DNA of 64,000 nucleotides from Deefgea piscis (GCF_019665785.1 NZ_CP081149.1:2790001-2854000); one strand, 5' to 3'. Positions 1 through 9,221 are shown, counted from the first letter of the stretch. Notes: a model not told the origin generated them from the letters alone. A program made the numbers and translations.

Positions 1-296
1 GACAAACGTTTGTAATGATTGTAAACCGCAACCGATAAAATCTTTTTGGCTCGCTCTTGGCCCACAACATACTGATTGAGCTCATCGCGAATTTCTGTTG
101 GTTTAGGTAAACGCTTACCCTCACCCGTCGTGATTGAATCAGCGGTTAAATCAGTCACTTCTTCTTGAATGACGTCATTACACAAATCAATACATTCATT
201 ACAAATAAAGACTTGCGGACCTGCAATCAATTTTTTTACTTCATGCTGACTTTTGCCGCAGAAGGAACAATACAATAATTTTTCTTTATCAGACAT
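1..296 (-). CDS. clpX: ClpX, ATP-dependent Clp protease ATP-binding subunit (N-terminal part)
   Basis: Unfoldase that recognises substrates and feeds them to the ClpP chamber in the cytoplasm. Only the first ~98 codons are in the window. Reading down from the ATG at 296 the protein begins [16 protein letters not shown] and shows the zinc-binding domain (CSFC, then CNECIDLC), followed by a [20 protein letters not shown] stretch typical of the start of the AAA+ domain. The AAA+ core, including Walker A, lies outside the window. It follows clpP on the same strand in the usual tig-clpP-clpX order. A terminator-like hairpin separates it from clpP, so it may have its own promoter in the 82 bp gap. 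Confidence 0.95.
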   Translation of the reverse strand, partial: MSDKEKLLYCSFCGKSQHEVKKLIAGPQVFICNECIDLCNDVIQEEVTDLTADSITTGEGKRLPKPTEIRDELNQYVVGQERAKKILSVAVYNHYKRL

Positions 297-326
297 GAAC
301 AGCCATTCCGAATATAACTCGCCGAG

Positions 327-357
327 GAAAGAAAAGCCGCCAGACTCGCTGGCGGCT
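327..357 (-). terminator. Rho-independent terminator after clpP
   Basis: A perfect 9 bp stem (AGCCGCCAG at 335-343 and CTGGCGGCT at 349-357) with a 5 nt loop. Read on the minus strand it is followed by TTTTCTTTCC. It sits between the clpP stop and the clpX start, so it should limit read-through into clpX. Confidence 0.75.
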
Positions 358-377
358 ACTTAGAGATCGGCTTGAGG

Positions 378-1007
378 TTAACCTGCCAAAGTCGCCCGAG
401 AAACCAAGACTTCATCTACTAAACCATATGCTTTAGCTTCATCTGCATTCATGAAATTGTCACGATCTGTATCACGCTCAACCGTTTCAATATCTTGCCC
501 GCTATGTTTGGCCAACAATTCGTTCAAAGTACGTTTGGTCTTAATTAACTCTCGCGCATGAATTTCAATATCCGAAGCTTGGCCTTGTAAACCGCCAATC
601 AAAGGTTGATGAATCATAATCCGCGAATTTGGCAAAGAAAAACGCTTGCCTTTCGCTCCGCCAGACAATAAGAATGCACCCATTGAAGCCGCCATACCTA
701 CACATAAAGTAGAGACATCGGGCTTAATAAATTGCATCGTATCGTAAATCGCCATCCCAGCAGTTACCGAACCGCCAGGAGAATTGATATAGAGCGAAAT
801 ATCCTTATCTGGATTTTCCGACTCTAAAAACAATAACTGAGCGACCACAAGATTGGCCATTTGATCATTCACTGGACCGACCAGGAAAATGACCCGTTCT
901 TTCAGCAAGCGTGAATAAATATCATACGCACGTTCACCGCGGCCGCTTTGCTCAACGACCATAGGCACTAGACCGATATTTTGCGGATCAAATTCCATTC
1001 TGGACAT
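378..1007 (-). CDS. clpP: ClpP, ATP-dependent Clp protease proteolytic subunit
   Basis: Serine peptidase of family S14 that forms the two-ring cytoplasmic chamber fed by ClpX or ClpA. The 209 aa length is normal. The catalytic triad is visible: Ser108 in GMAASMGAF, His133 in MIHQPL, and Asp183 at the end of ERDTDRD. The N-terminal [12 protein letters not shown] is probably a short propeptide region, followed by the conserved [20 protein letters not shown] block. It lies 19 nt after tig on the same strand, so the two are probably co-transcribed, with a hairpin terminator downstream. Identification is secure; ClpP2-type paralogues are less likely given this operon. Confidence 0.97.
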   Translation of the reverse strand: MSRMEFDPQNIGLVPMVVEQSGRGERAYDIYSRLLKERVIFLVGPVNDQMANLVVAQLLFLESENPDKDISLYINSPGGSVTAGMAIYDTMQFIKPDVSTLCVGMAASMGAFLLSGGAKGKRFSLPNSRIMIHQPLIGGLQGQASDIEIHARELIKTKRTLNELLAKHSGQDIETVERDTDRDNFMNADEAKAYGLVDEVLVSRATLAG

Positions 1008-1026
1008 TCCAACCTCTCAGTTTAAA

Positions 1027-2337
1027 TTATTGACCTTGTTGGCCCATCAATTCATCAAAGCCAATCGCTTGTTCAGTTACTTTAGCTTTTGACAATACAA
1101 ACTCAACCACATTGTCTTCCAAAGCCATATTGGTTGGGCCAGATAAACGATCAGCGCTTTCGTAGTACCAAGCAACCACTTCGCTTGGATCTTCGTAGTT
1201 TTGTGCCAAATCTTCAATAATGGCTTTAACTTGTTCTGGCTGAGTTGACAGTTTTTCGATTTCAACCAATTCAGACAAAGCCAAACCAAGATGAACGCGG
1301 CGTTTAGCTTGTGCTTCAAACATCGCAGGTGAAAACGGTACTGTCGCAGGATCGATGCCGCGGTTTTGCAAATCGCCCTTCGCACCTTCAACCAAACGGC
1401 CAATTTCAAGCGCGATCAAGTTACGTGGTAAATCCATTGGCGTCGCTTCAATCACCGCAGTCATTGCGCTTTCTTTGATGCGTGATTTAAGGCGGAAACG
1501 CACTTCGCGTTCCAAATTACCTTTCACTTCTGCACGCATTTTTTCTACGTCGCCGTCTTCGATACCCAAGCTTTTTGCAAAGTCTGCATCAACCGCTGGC
1601 AAGTTTGCAGCAGCTACGTTTTTCACAGTAATTGCAAATACGGCAGTTTTACCGGCAACATCTTTACCATGGTAATCGGCTGGGAAAGCAACGCTAACGT
1701 CTTTGCTTTCTCCTTCTTTCATGCCAATCACGCCAGCTTCAAACTCTGGCAACATTTGGCCTTTGCCGATCAAGAAAGCGTAGTTGTCTGATGAACCACC
1801 TGCGAAAGCCACGCCATCGATCGAACCTTTAAAGTCGATGATCACGCGATCACCGGTCTCTGCAGCACGCTCAACACGTTCAAAACGAGTGCGTTGGCTA
1901 CGTAAGATATCGATGGTTTTGTTAACTTCTTCATCGCCAACGACTAACGTTGGTTTTTGAACTTCGATGCCGCTCAAGTCACCCACTTTAACTTCTGGGT
2001 AAACTTCAAACGTTGCTAAAAATTCAAAATCGCCTTCGGCACTTGAATCTTGCTTGGCTTCAAAACGTGGGTAGCCAGCAACTTGTAATTTTTGCTCAAC
2101 GACAGCTTCGCCAAAAGCGCGCTCAACCGTTTCACCTAAAACTTCTTCTTGCACACGGAAACCATGGCTTTGTGCCACGATATTCATCGGTGCTTTACCA
2201 GGACGGAAACCGTCAATTTTTGCAGTTTTTGCAACGCGCTTGAGGCGGGCATTCACTTGCTGTGCGATTTCTTCGCGTGGCACCGAAATGGACAGACGAC
2301 GCTCAAGAGCGCTCAGGGTTTCCAGTTGTGCTTGCAT
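1027..2337 (-). CDS. tig: Trigger factor, ribosome-associated chaperone and prolyl isomerase
   Basis: Binds near the peptide exit tunnel and shields nascent chains. At 436 aa it is full length. The N-terminal ribosome-binding domain carries the signature GFRPGKAP at about residues 43-50 (docking loop). An FKBP-type PPIase domain follows at about residues 155-245 (GDRVIIDFKG ... FAITVKNV), then the helical C-terminal domain. The start at 2337 fits the usual N-terminus MQAQLETLSALERRL. It is first in tig-clpP-(clpX), the standard proteobacterial order linking folding of new chains with proteolysis. Nothing unusual was seen. Confidence 0.97.
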   Translation of the reverse strand: MQAQLETLSALERRLSISVPREEIAQQVNARLKRVAKTAKIDGFRPGKAPMNIVAQSHGFRVQEEVLGETVERAFGEAVVEQKLQVAGYPRFEAKQDSSAEGDFEFLATFEVYPEVKVGDLSGIEVQKPTLVVGDEEVNKTIDILRSQRTRFERVERAAETGDRVIIDFKGSIDGVAFAGGSSDNYAFLIGKGQMLPEFEAGVIGMKEGESKDVSVAFPADYHGKDVAGKTAVFAITVKNVAAANLPAVDADFAKSLGIEDGDVEKMRAEVKGNLEREVRFRLKSRIKESAMTAVIEATPMDLPRNLIALEIGRLVEGAKGDLQNRGIDPATVPFSPAMFEAQAKRRVHLGLALSELVEIEKLSTQPEQVKAIIEDLAQNYEDPSEVVAWYYESADRLSGPTNMALEDNVVEFVLSKAKVTEQAIGFDELMGQQGQ

Positions 2338-2698
2338 TACCAGTATTCCTCAAACGTATTTCCAGATGAATTTCATCCAGAAGAAATTATTAATCAATAA
2401 AATATAAAACAAACGGATCAAAGCCGATTTGGCCACCGTATTGCCCTAATCATGCCCATAAAGCGCCATTCTGACAGCTTTACTCAGTAAAGCTCAACAT
2501 TATAGCAAAGTCTTTACAGCATGACCATCGACCACCGCACGCGCTGATCGGTATCAAGATAGCGAAAAACAGAGCAATACAGAACAAATCGGATTAAAAA
2601 GCGTAATTTCAAGATGGTGGTTTATTTTTTTCAAACGCAAAAAAGCCACTTGCATACGCTAAGTGGCTTTTCAGTTTTGATGCATTGCATCGTTGTTC
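2338..2698. other. Intergenic region upstream of tig
   Basis: No credible gene. It should carry the tig promoter (minus strand), though no clear -35/-10 pair was assigned, and it contains the tRNA-Leu terminator at 2636-2671. Short open frames here code across the tRNA and terminator and were discarded. Confidence 0.6.
2636..2671 (-). terminator. Terminator after tRNA-Leu
   Basis: Perfect 11 bp stem, AAAAGCCACTT (2641-2651) with AAGTGGCTTTT (2661-2671), 9 nt loop. On the minus strand it ends in a T run (CTTTTTTG), as expected about 28 nt after the 3' end of the tRNA. Confidence 0.75.
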
Positions 2699-2783
2699 TG
2701 GTGGGGGATAAGAGACTCGAACTCTTACACCTTGCGGCGCTGGAACCTAAATCCAGTGCGTCTACCAATTCCGCCAACCCCCC
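2699..2783 (-). tRNA. leuW-like: tRNA-Leu, anticodon UAG
   Basis: On the minus strand the 85 nt gene folds as a class II tRNA. The acceptor stem is GGGGGGT with ATCCCCC (one G-U pair). The D-arm contains GCGGAATTGGTAGACGC, typical of tRNA-Leu. The anticodon stem is CTGGA/TCCAG with loop TTTAGGT, giving anticodon TAG, which reads CUN codons. There is a long variable arm (CGCCGCAAGGTGT), a T-arm with GTTCGAGTC, and an encoded 3' CCA at 2699-2701. Promoter and terminator are both recognisable, so it is probably a single-gene transcript. Confidence 0.95.
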
Positions 2784-2797
2784 CCAACAAGACCCGC

Positions 2798-2826
2798 ATC
2801 TTACAGAACAAGCCCCGAGTGGTCTA
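2798..2826 (-). promoter_or_regulatory. Predicted sigma70 promoter of tRNA-Leu
   Basis: On the minus strand: -35 TAGACC (2821-2826), 17 bp spacer, -10 TAAGAT (2798-2803), followed by a GC-rich discriminator (GCGGG). The discriminator type is usual for stringently controlled stable-RNA promoters. The tRNA 5' end is 15 nt downstream of the -10. Inferred from spacing and sequence only. Confidence 0.55.
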
Positions 2827-2892
2827 GTCTTTTTGTACTTTTTTATTAAAAAATACTGCAATTAAAAAATATTGCTTTTATTTTCAAGCAGC

Positions 2893-3162
2893 TAGGGTCT
2901 ATTGACGTTTGGTTTCCCACCGCGCTGGAGTGCTTTTCGCGGCGAATCAAGGCGTAGTAAGCGATACATAGTCATTCTATGTGAGCTTGCTACAACACAG
3001 AGTCGCCGCGAAAAACGCCCAGACCGCAGGGTTTGGCGGCTTTTGACCTGATGCTGCGTTACAAAGCGCTGGCGTAGAATGACTACGCTGCGCGCTTCGT
3101 GCCTTGCCTCAGGCCAAACTCCGCGCAAACGCGGTTGGCAAACCAAACGTCAACAGCCCCTA
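2893..3162. mobile_element. MITE-like element, 270 bp, TA-ended
   Basis: The left end reads TAGGGTCTATTGACGTTTGG and the right end, reverse-complemented, reads TAGGGGCTGTTGACGTTTGG. The terminal inverted repeats are thus about 22 bp with few differences, and both begin with TA, as expected for TA-targeting (IS630/mariner-like) elements. Inside are two further imperfect palindromes, around 2960-2995 (loop AGTCATTCTA) and 3065-3100 (loop TAGAATGACT), which are inverted relative to each other. There is no transposase. An open frame on the minus strand (2892-3146) is judged non-coding. A solo copy of the end occurs at 61879-61903. Confidence 0.65.
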
Positions 3163-3219
3163 ACCTTTATCACCCCACAAATAAAAATCATGCCTAAGGC
3201 TTAATACTGCAAAAAGGCC

Positions 3220-3250
3220 GGTTTATTTGCATTCCAGTGTCAAATAAACC
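3220..3250. promoter_or_regulatory. 10 bp inverted repeat upstream of glnB
   Basis: GGTTTATTTG (3220-3229) and CAAATAAACC (3241-3250) form a perfect inverted repeat with an 11 nt spacer, about 75 nt upstream of the glnB start. No T run follows on either strand, so an operator is as likely as an RNA hairpin. No NtrC site was recognised. The role is unknown. Confidence 0.35.
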
Positions 3251-3311
3251 ACAGCACTTGGCGTGATTTAGCCGACCTAGTTATACTCGGGCATCACCAT
3301 TGACACTTTAA

Positions 3312-3662
<351 letters not shown>

Positions 3663-3677
3663 CAAGATCAACAATAC

Positions 3678-3704
3678 AAAATGCCAGCTGATGCTGGCAT
3701 TTTT
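3678..3704 (+). terminator. Rho-independent terminator after glnB
   Basis: Stem AAATGCCAGC (3679-3688) with GCTGGCATTT (3693-3702), TGAT loop, then TT. Begins about 16 nt after the glnB stop. Confidence 0.85.
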
Positions 3705-3775
3705 ACGTCTAATCACGCTACTTAAAATCCACTCAGGTTTAATTTAGCAAGGCCGTCCCTTCATTCGTGGCGTAA

Positions 3776-3824
3776 GGGTATACAAACACAAGCTAAATAA
3801 AACAAATGCTAGGCAGATATACCC
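3776..3824. repeat. GGTAT-armed palindrome touching the priA stop
   Basis: GGGTATA (3776-3782) and TATACCC (3818-3824) form the arms. The right arm reaches the complementary-strand stop codon of priA. It is one of several similar palindromes in this window and may act as a terminator between the convergent glnB and priA. Confidence 0.5.
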
Positions 3825-5986
3825 TAAACCTCAATTGGGTCAACATCTAAACTCCAACGCACTTTAGCTAGCTTCAACGCAGTAATCGTCGGCAAAGCCT
3901 CATCGAGCACCGCTTGCAGTTGCGCCTTGGATTGCGCGGCAATCAATAATTGCGCCCGCTCTACGCCCGCCTTTTTGAGCATCGTCGCCGCCACCGGCTG
4001 ATTGAGCAATAAATGTGGCTCAGGAGCAATACACGCCCGAATTTGCGCCAATGCCGACAAGGCTTGCTCTAATTCGGGTGCATCGGCACGAAACAAGGCC
4101 CAAGCATTGGCTGGCGGCAACAACATCATTTGCCGCTCATGCAAAGTACGCTCGGCAAATGGCGCAAAATCGCGCGCCAATAATTGATGATAAAACGGAT
4201 GATCAGAAAAAGCGGTTTGGATAAATACCTCGCCAGGCAGCTCACGCCGTCCTGCTCGCCCGGCCACTTGCGTCAATAATGCAAATAAACGCTCTTCGGC
4301 GCGAAAATCAACGCTATATAAACCCGTATCGGCATTAAGTACGACCACCGTCGTGAGCAAATCAAAATCATGCCCTTTAGCCAGCATTTGGGTGCCAATC
4401 ACAATATCAACCTCGCCAGAATGCACTTGCGCTAGCGCTGCATCCAATTCGCCTTTTTTACTGGTTGAATCGCGATCGATTCGTAAGATTTTTTTGCCCG
4501 GAAAATGCAGCGGCAAAGACTCCTCCATCCGCTGCGTGCCCTGCCCAACTGGTTTCAAATCATGATTGCCACAGTCTGGGCAAGCCGGCGTAATCGCCTG
4601 CTCATAACCGCAATGATGGCAGCGCAAACGGCGTTCTTTTAAATGCAATACCAAACGCGCCGAACAATGCGTACAGCAGGCCATCCAGCCACATTCACCA
4701 CACTGCAATACAGGGGAAAATCCACGGCGATTTAAAAAAATCAACACTTGCTCACCACGATCGAGCGCGGCATGCATCGCAGCCAGTGCCATCACATGCA
4801 AGCCATCGACGAGCCCAACATTTTTAACCGGTAGCAAAGTGATTTTTGGTAAGACGGCGCCGGGCACTGCGCGCTCAGACAAAGTGAGCATGCGATAGCG
4901 CTTCGCTTTGGCATTGGCCCAACTTTCAATACTCGGCGTGGCAGAACCGAGCGCAATCGGCACCTTGGCCTGCCGTGCACGGTACACGGCGACATCGCGC
5001 GCCGAATAACGCAGGCCTTCTTGTTGTTTGAATGAAGGATCATGCTCTTCATCGACGATAATCATGCCCAGCTGCGGCAAAGGCGTAAACACCGCCAAAC
5101 GCGTACCCAAGACAATTTTGGCTTCACCACGCAGTGCCGACAGCCAATTGACCGCACGCTCGGTATCGTTCAAGCCACTATGCAGCGCCGCCATCGGCAC
5201 ACCCGGAAAGCGCGCACGAAAGCGCCCTTCTAATTGCGGCGTCAGATTAATCTCGGGAATCAACACTAAAACTTGCAGACCTCGCGCCAACACTTGCGCA
5301 ATGGTTTGCAAATACACTTCGGTCTTGCCACTACCGGTAATGCCATACAGCAAAAACGGCACAAAACCACGCGCCGCCGTCAGCTCAGCAACGACCTGAC
5401 TTTGTTCAGCATTGAGCGCCAAATCTTCGCTGGCCTTAGCGACAACTTTGGCCTCAAGTGCTGACTGCAGCCAGCCCTGTTCATGCCATGCTTTAACCCA
5501 GCGCCAAGCGCTGTCATGCAAACGACGCAGTGCCGCTGGGGTATGCGGTACAGACAAACACGCTGCGACACGGCGCTGCGCTGGCGCTCGCAAAGAAATG
5601 CAACTCAGTAAATGCGCCGGTTCCTCGGCAAAATACACCAAACTTGGCGCAGGCTCGCGAAACACGGTTGGACTACGAAATACTTTAGGCAGCGCAGCGG
5701 CGATTACTGCGCCAATCGGATAGTGGTAATAACTCGCAACAAACTGACACAACTGCAAGGTTTCGGCAGGTAATGGCGGCAAATCATCCAAAACCGCCAA
5801 AATCGCCTTAGGCGTCCCTTTAAAGTCTGCCGCATCGTCGCGTAATTCAAGCACCACGCCCGAAATGCGGCGAGGACCAAACGGCACCAGCACCCGCGAG
5901 CCGACAGCAGGCGTAAACCCCGCCACCGCATAAGCGAACAACCTTTTAAGCGGTACGTCAAGTGCAACCAAGGCAAAAGCAGCCAC
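3824..5986 (-). CDS. priA: PriA, primosomal replication restart helicase
   Basis: 3'-5' helicase that reloads DnaB at stalled forks. The helicase Walker A motif GITGSGKTEVY lies near residue 220, and the DEAH-type Walker B is DEEHD. The cysteine-rich zinc domain specific to PriA follows (CGECGWMACCTHC ... CHHCGY ... CPDCG), then the C-terminal helicase motifs (GTQMLAKGHDFD, QVAGRAGR). The frame is open to a GTG at 6004. The GTG at 5986 is preferred because the family N-terminus aligns from VAAFALVALDVPLKR and a GAGAG sequence precedes it. The neighbour is hemE across an AT-rich gap. Confidence 0.95.
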   Translation of the reverse strand: MAAFALVALDVPLKRLFAYAVAGFTPAVGSRVLVPFGPRRISGVVLELRDDAADFKGTPKAILAVLDDLPPLPAETLQLCQFVASYYHYPIGAVIAAALPKVFRSPTVFREPAPSLVYFAEEPAHLLSCISLRAPAQRRVAACLSVPHTPAALRRLHDSAWRWVKAWHEQGWLQSALEAKVVAKASEDLALNAEQSQVVAELTAARGFVPFLLYGITGSGKTEVYLQTIAQVLARGLQVLVLIPEINLTPQLEGRFRARFPGVPMAALHSGLNDTERAVNWLSALRGEAKIVLGTRLAVFTPLPQLGMIIVDEEHDPSFKQQEGLRYSARDVAVYRARQAKVPIALGSATPSIESWANAKAKRYRMLTLSERAVPGAVLPKITLLPVKNVGLVDGLHVMALAAMHAALDRGEQVLIFLNRRGFSPVLQCGECGWMACCTHCSARLVLHLKERRLRCHHCGYEQAITPACPDCGNHDLKPVGQGTQRMEESLPLHFPGKKILRIDRDSTSKKGELDAALAQVHSGEVDIVIGTQMLAKGHDFDLLTTVVVLNADTGLYSVDFRAEERLFALLTQVAGRAGRRELPGEVFIQTAFSDHPFYHQLLARDFAPFAERTLHERQMMLLPPANAWALFRADAPELEQALSALAQIRACIAPEPHLLLNQPVAATMLKKAGVERAQLLIAAQSKAQLQAVLDEALPTITALKLAKVRWSLDVDPIEV

Positions 5987-6326
5987 TTTCTCTCTCTTTA
6001 TCACGCAAAAGCTTTCGCCAGCAGGTTATGCACAGTTTCTGTGGATAATTTTGTGGGCAAGTTGCAAAAAAGCCTAAAAACCCCAATAAAGCTGTACCTA
6101 TGCTTAGGTTGCACAAAAATTGGACACAAAAATAAATCCAATAAAATCAACAACTTGACTTTGTCAACGATTTACATCAAATTTTTAACAGGGGATTGAC
6201 AAGTTAAAAATCACCAATTTAACAAATGTGCATAACTTGATGTAACTTCACAAGAAATGACTACACAAACCCACTGCAAAGTATTGATTTTCATCGCAAT
6301 TACAACTTACCAACACCCGCCCTAAG
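5987..6326. other. AT-rich gap between priA and hemE with DnaA-box-like sites
   Basis: No gene. Three 9-mers match the DnaA-box consensus TTATNCACA: TTATGCACA at 6026-6034, TGTGGATAA (reverse of TTATCCACA) at 6040-6048, and TGTGCATAA (reverse of TTATGCACA) at 6227-6235. The first two face each other 5 nt apart. The stretch between is strongly AT-rich. This could be a DnaA-titrating or origin-associated site, or simple regulation of priA. No dnaA or dnaN gene lies in the window. Confidence 0.5.
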
Positions 6327-7379
6327 TTAATCCTTACGCGACAAGCGATGCACCGCCGCAACCAAAGCCGCAGCATGATCTGGATTGGTAAATTGCGAAA
6401 TTCCGTGTCCCAAATTAAATACATGACCGGTACCGCCGCCGTAACTAGTCAAGATGCGCTCAACTTCTGCTTCAATCGCTGCCGGCGGCGCAAACAAGGC
6501 CACGGGGTCAAAATTACCTTGCAGCGCTACTTTGTCACCCACCCGACGACGCGCTTCGCCAATATCAGTGGTCCAATCCAAACCAATCGCATCGCAACCA
6601 ATCGCGGCAATGTCTTCTAGCCACTGACCACCGCCTTTAGTAAACACAATCACCGGCACACGACGGCCATCGTTTTCACGCTTCAAACCAGCCACAATGC
6701 GCGCCATGTATTGCAAAGAGAACTCTTGATATTTGCCGTATGGCAAAGAGCCACCCCAGCTATCAAAAATCTGTACCGCTTGCGCACCGGCTTCGATTTG
6801 CGCATTCAGATAATCAATTACTGTAAGGGTATTAACCTCTAAGATACGATGCAACAGGTCTGGACGCGCATACATCATGGTTTTGATTTCACGATAATCG
6901 CTAGAGCTGCCGCCTTGCACCATATAACACGCCAAGGTGTACGGGCTGCCCGAAAAACCTATCAACGGTACGCGGTTATCTAGCGCCTTGCGAATTGAGC
7001 TCACCGCGTCAGTAACATACTTCAACTCGGTGCCGACATCTGGTACGAAGAGTTTGGCAACGTCTTCTTCAGTACGCACAGTACGTTCAAATTTCGGGCC
7101 TTCGCCTTCGGCAAAATACAAACCCAAACCCATCGCATCCGGCACGGTCAAAATATCCGAGAACAAAATCGCCGCATCAAGCGGGAAACGCTCTAACGGT
7201 TGCAAGGTGACTTCGGTCGCCAGCTCAGTGTTTTTGCACAATTGCAAAAATGAACCAGCGTTTTTGCGCGTCGCGCAGTATTCCGGCAAATAACGCCCCG
7301 CTTGGCGCATCATCCACACTGGCGTGTATTCAACAGGTTCACGCATTAAAGCGCGCAAGAAAGTATCATTTTTTAACAT
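6327..7379 (-). CDS. hemE: Uroporphyrinogen decarboxylase HemE
   Basis: Cytoplasmic enzyme of haem synthesis that decarboxylates uroporphyrinogen III to coproporphyrinogen III. The signature [10 protein letters not shown] is present near the N-terminus and the protein continues with family blocks ([38 protein letters not shown]). The frame is open further upstream to 7427, but those 16 codons translate a palindromic repeat, so the ATG at 7379 ([12 protein letters not shown]) is chosen. This gives 350 aa, about the family length. It is adjacent to priA, a neighbourhood also seen in other betaproteobacteria. Confidence 0.95.
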   Translation of the reverse strand: MLKNDTFLRALMREPVEYTPVWMMRQAGRYLPEYCATRKNAGSFLQLCKNTELATEVTLQPLERFPLDAAILFSDILTVPDAMGLGLYFAEGEGPKFERTVRTEEDVAKLFVPDVGTELKYVTDAVSSIRKALDNRVPLIGFSGSPYTLACYMVQGGSSSDYREIKTMMYARPDLLHRILEVNTLTVIDYLNAQIEAGAQAVQIFDSWGGSLPYGKYQEFSLQYMARIVAGLKRENDGRRVPVIVFTKGGGQWLEDIAAIGCDAIGLDWTTDIGEARRRVGDKVALQGNFDPVALFAPPAAIEAEVERILTSYGGGTGHVFNLGHGISQFTNPDHAAALVAAVHRLSRKD

Positions 7380-7399
7380 TAAAAAAATCCAACATATAC

Positions 7400-7449
7400 G
7401 TAGGGTCGGCTTTAGCCGACAAAACAAGGTCGGCTAAAGCCGACCCTAC
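7400..7449. repeat. Perfect 21 bp inverted repeat (REP-like)
   Basis: Arms at 7400-7420 and 7429-7449 are perfect reverse complements separated by AAAACAAG. Each arm is itself partly palindromic (GTCGGC-TTTA-GCCGAC). It lies between hemE and the ABC exporter gene, both on the minus strand, and could stabilise or terminate the upstream transcript. The nested symmetry suggests a REP/REPIN-type repeat, to be confirmed by counting genome copies. Confidence 0.7.
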
Positions 7450-7457
7450 AATAATAT

Positions 7458-9185
7458 CTAAGACAAAATCGCCAGCGACCACTGCCCCTGTCCATGACAA
7501 TCGAGCACTTGGCGGTGGTATTCAATCAGACCCGAGCGATGCCCTACGCTCACCATCACGCCTTTTTTCATGCACTCGGCAACGGCGGCATAGAGCTTGG
7601 CTTCGCCAGCCGCATCGAGTGCTGAACTGGACTCATCCATTAATAAAAAGTCCGGTTCCAGCAATAAAACACGCAGTAAAGCCACGCGTTGCTGCTCACC
7701 CAAGCTCAGCACGTGCGACCATGAATCCACTTCATCAAGTCGCGGCAATAGATGACTAAGCCCTGCTAATTCAAGCAAATCGGCCAGCGTTGCGTCTTCG
7801 TTCCGTGCGACTTGCGGGTAGAACAAAGCGGCGCGCAAAGTGCCCAATGGCATATACGGTTTTTGCGACAAAAACAACGCTTGCGTTGTTGTTGGCATCG
7901 CCAACTCACCCGAAGCATAAGGCCATAACCCGGCTAAGGTTCGCAATAAACTCGACTTACCGGCACCCGAAGGTCCTCGAATCAACACCGAGTCACCCGC
8001 ACGCAATTGCAAATTCAAATTATCAATCAACAATTGACCATTGGGTTTACTGACGCAAATCTGCCGCCACTCAATACCACCCTCTTTGGCTGTCACCGCC
8101 AAACGGGGCAAGGCTTGTGCCGCTTGTAAACTGGTTTCAAATGTCGACAAACGATCAATAATAGCTTTCCAATTGGCCAAGGTGCTAAAGCTGCCGATAA
8201 CAAAATCTAAAGCACCATACACCTGACCAAAAGCCGAATTAATCTGCATTAGGCCGCCAAAAGAAATTTCTTTGGCAAAAAAACGTGGTGCAGCAACAAT
8301 CAGCGGAAAGATAATCGCCAATTGTCCCCAAAACGACGTAAACCAAGTAAGTTTTTTATTTCGGCGCATCAGCGCCCAAAAATTGCCCACTACCGCATTA
8401 AATCGCTGCGATAAGCGCTGCTGCTCTTCTTGATCGCCATGATATAAAGCAATCGACTCGGCGTTTTCGCGCACGCGAATCAAGCCAAAACGAAAATCGG
8501 CTTCAAAGCGCTGTTGCAAGAAATTCAAACTCACCAAAGGCCGGCCCAATAGCACGGTAATCAACGAACCAATGACGGCATAAATAATCGCCACCCAGAC
8601 CATATAGCCATGAATGGTGATTTCTGTGCCCGCCAGCATAAAGCTAATCGGCCCCGATAGCGTCCACAAAATACCAATAAATGACACCAGCGTGACCAAT
8701 GCACGCAATAAACCCAAAGACAAAGACAGCGAAATCGCAATAAACTGCCCCACGTCTTCGGCGATACGCTGATCAGGATTATCTGTGCCTTGATCGGTCA
8801 ATTGAATCCGGTAAAAATTATTATCCGCCAACCAGCGCGCCGTAAAATGCTCCGTTGCCCAGCGTCGCCAACGGATCTCCAGCATTTGCTGAAACCACAT
8901 CGTGTACACCGCAATCACGATATAGATAAACGCCAGATAGCCAAATTTATATAAAGCCTGCTCAAAACCCTTTTTATCGAGGTTTTGCATCGTGTCGTAA
9001 AATTCTTTGTACCAGCTATTAAACTGCACACTCATAAACACCATGCCGAGCGATAGCGCAATAATCAGCGCCAATAAGCCCCAAGCTCGATATTTTTCTT
9101 CTGACACCCAATAAGGTTTGGCCAATTGCCAAAAATTGCGAAACAAATGATTCACTTTTGGCGCTTGCGCGGCGTTTGTATTCAT
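7458..9185 (-). CDS. YddA/SbmA-like ABC transporter, fused permease and ATPase
   Basis: Inner-membrane half-transporter (575 aa) of the family with an SbmA/BacA-like membrane domain (ABC_membrane_2, related to ABCD acyl-CoA carriers). Several hydrophobic segments cover residues ~35-330 (e.g. GLLALIIALSLGMVFMSV, FGYLAFIYIVIAVYTMW). The C-terminal nucleotide-binding domain has Walker A GPSGAGKSSLLR, the ABC signature LSLGEQQR and Walker B FLLMDESSSALD, with the switch His in VGHRSG. The substrate is unknown; peptides, cobalamin and lipids are reported for relatives. No binding protein lies nearby, so export or facilitated uptake is more likely than classical import. Confidence 0.88.
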   Translation of the reverse strand: MNTNAAQAPKVNHLFRNFWQLAKPYWVSEEKYRAWGLLALIIALSLGMVFMSVQFNSWYKEFYDTMQNLDKKGFEQALYKFGYLAFIYIVIAVYTMWFQQMLEIRWRRWATEHFTARWLADNNFYRIQLTDQGTDNPDQRIAEDVGQFIAISLSLSLGLLRALVTLVSFIGILWTLSGPISFMLAGTEITIHGYMVWVAIIYAVIGSLITVLLGRPLVSLNFLQQRFEADFRFGLIRVRENAESIALYHGDQEEQQRLSQRFNAVVGNFWALMRRNKKLTWFTSFWGQLAIIFPLIVAAPRFFAKEISFGGLMQINSAFGQVYGALDFVIGSFSTLANWKAIIDRLSTFETSLQAAQALPRLAVTAKEGGIEWRQICVSKPNGQLLIDNLNLQLRAGDSVLIRGPSGAGKSSLLRTLAGLWPYASGELAMPTTTQALFLSQKPYMPLGTLRAALFYPQVARNEDATLADLLELAGLSHLLPRLDEVDSWSHVLSLGEQQRVALLRVLLLEPDFLLMDESSSALDAAGEAKLYAAVAECMKKGVMVSVGHRSGLIEYHRQVLDCHGQGQWSLAILS

Positions 9186-9221
9186 TGAATTGAGCTCAAC
9201 TAGGTCAAAAACGATAGCAAT

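Noticed and set aside
2892..3146. 84-codon minus-strand frame inside the MITE-like element
   Set aside because: It lies wholly within the inverted-repeat element, has no ribosome binding site, and its sequence reflects the palindromes.
3299..3304. TTGACA before glnB as a -35 box
   Set aside because: It is only 20 nt from the start codon, leaving no room for a -10 and leader.
7380..7427. N-terminal extension of hemE
   Set aside because: The extra 16 codons translate the palindromic repeat at 7400-7449; the internal ATG at 7379 fits the family.
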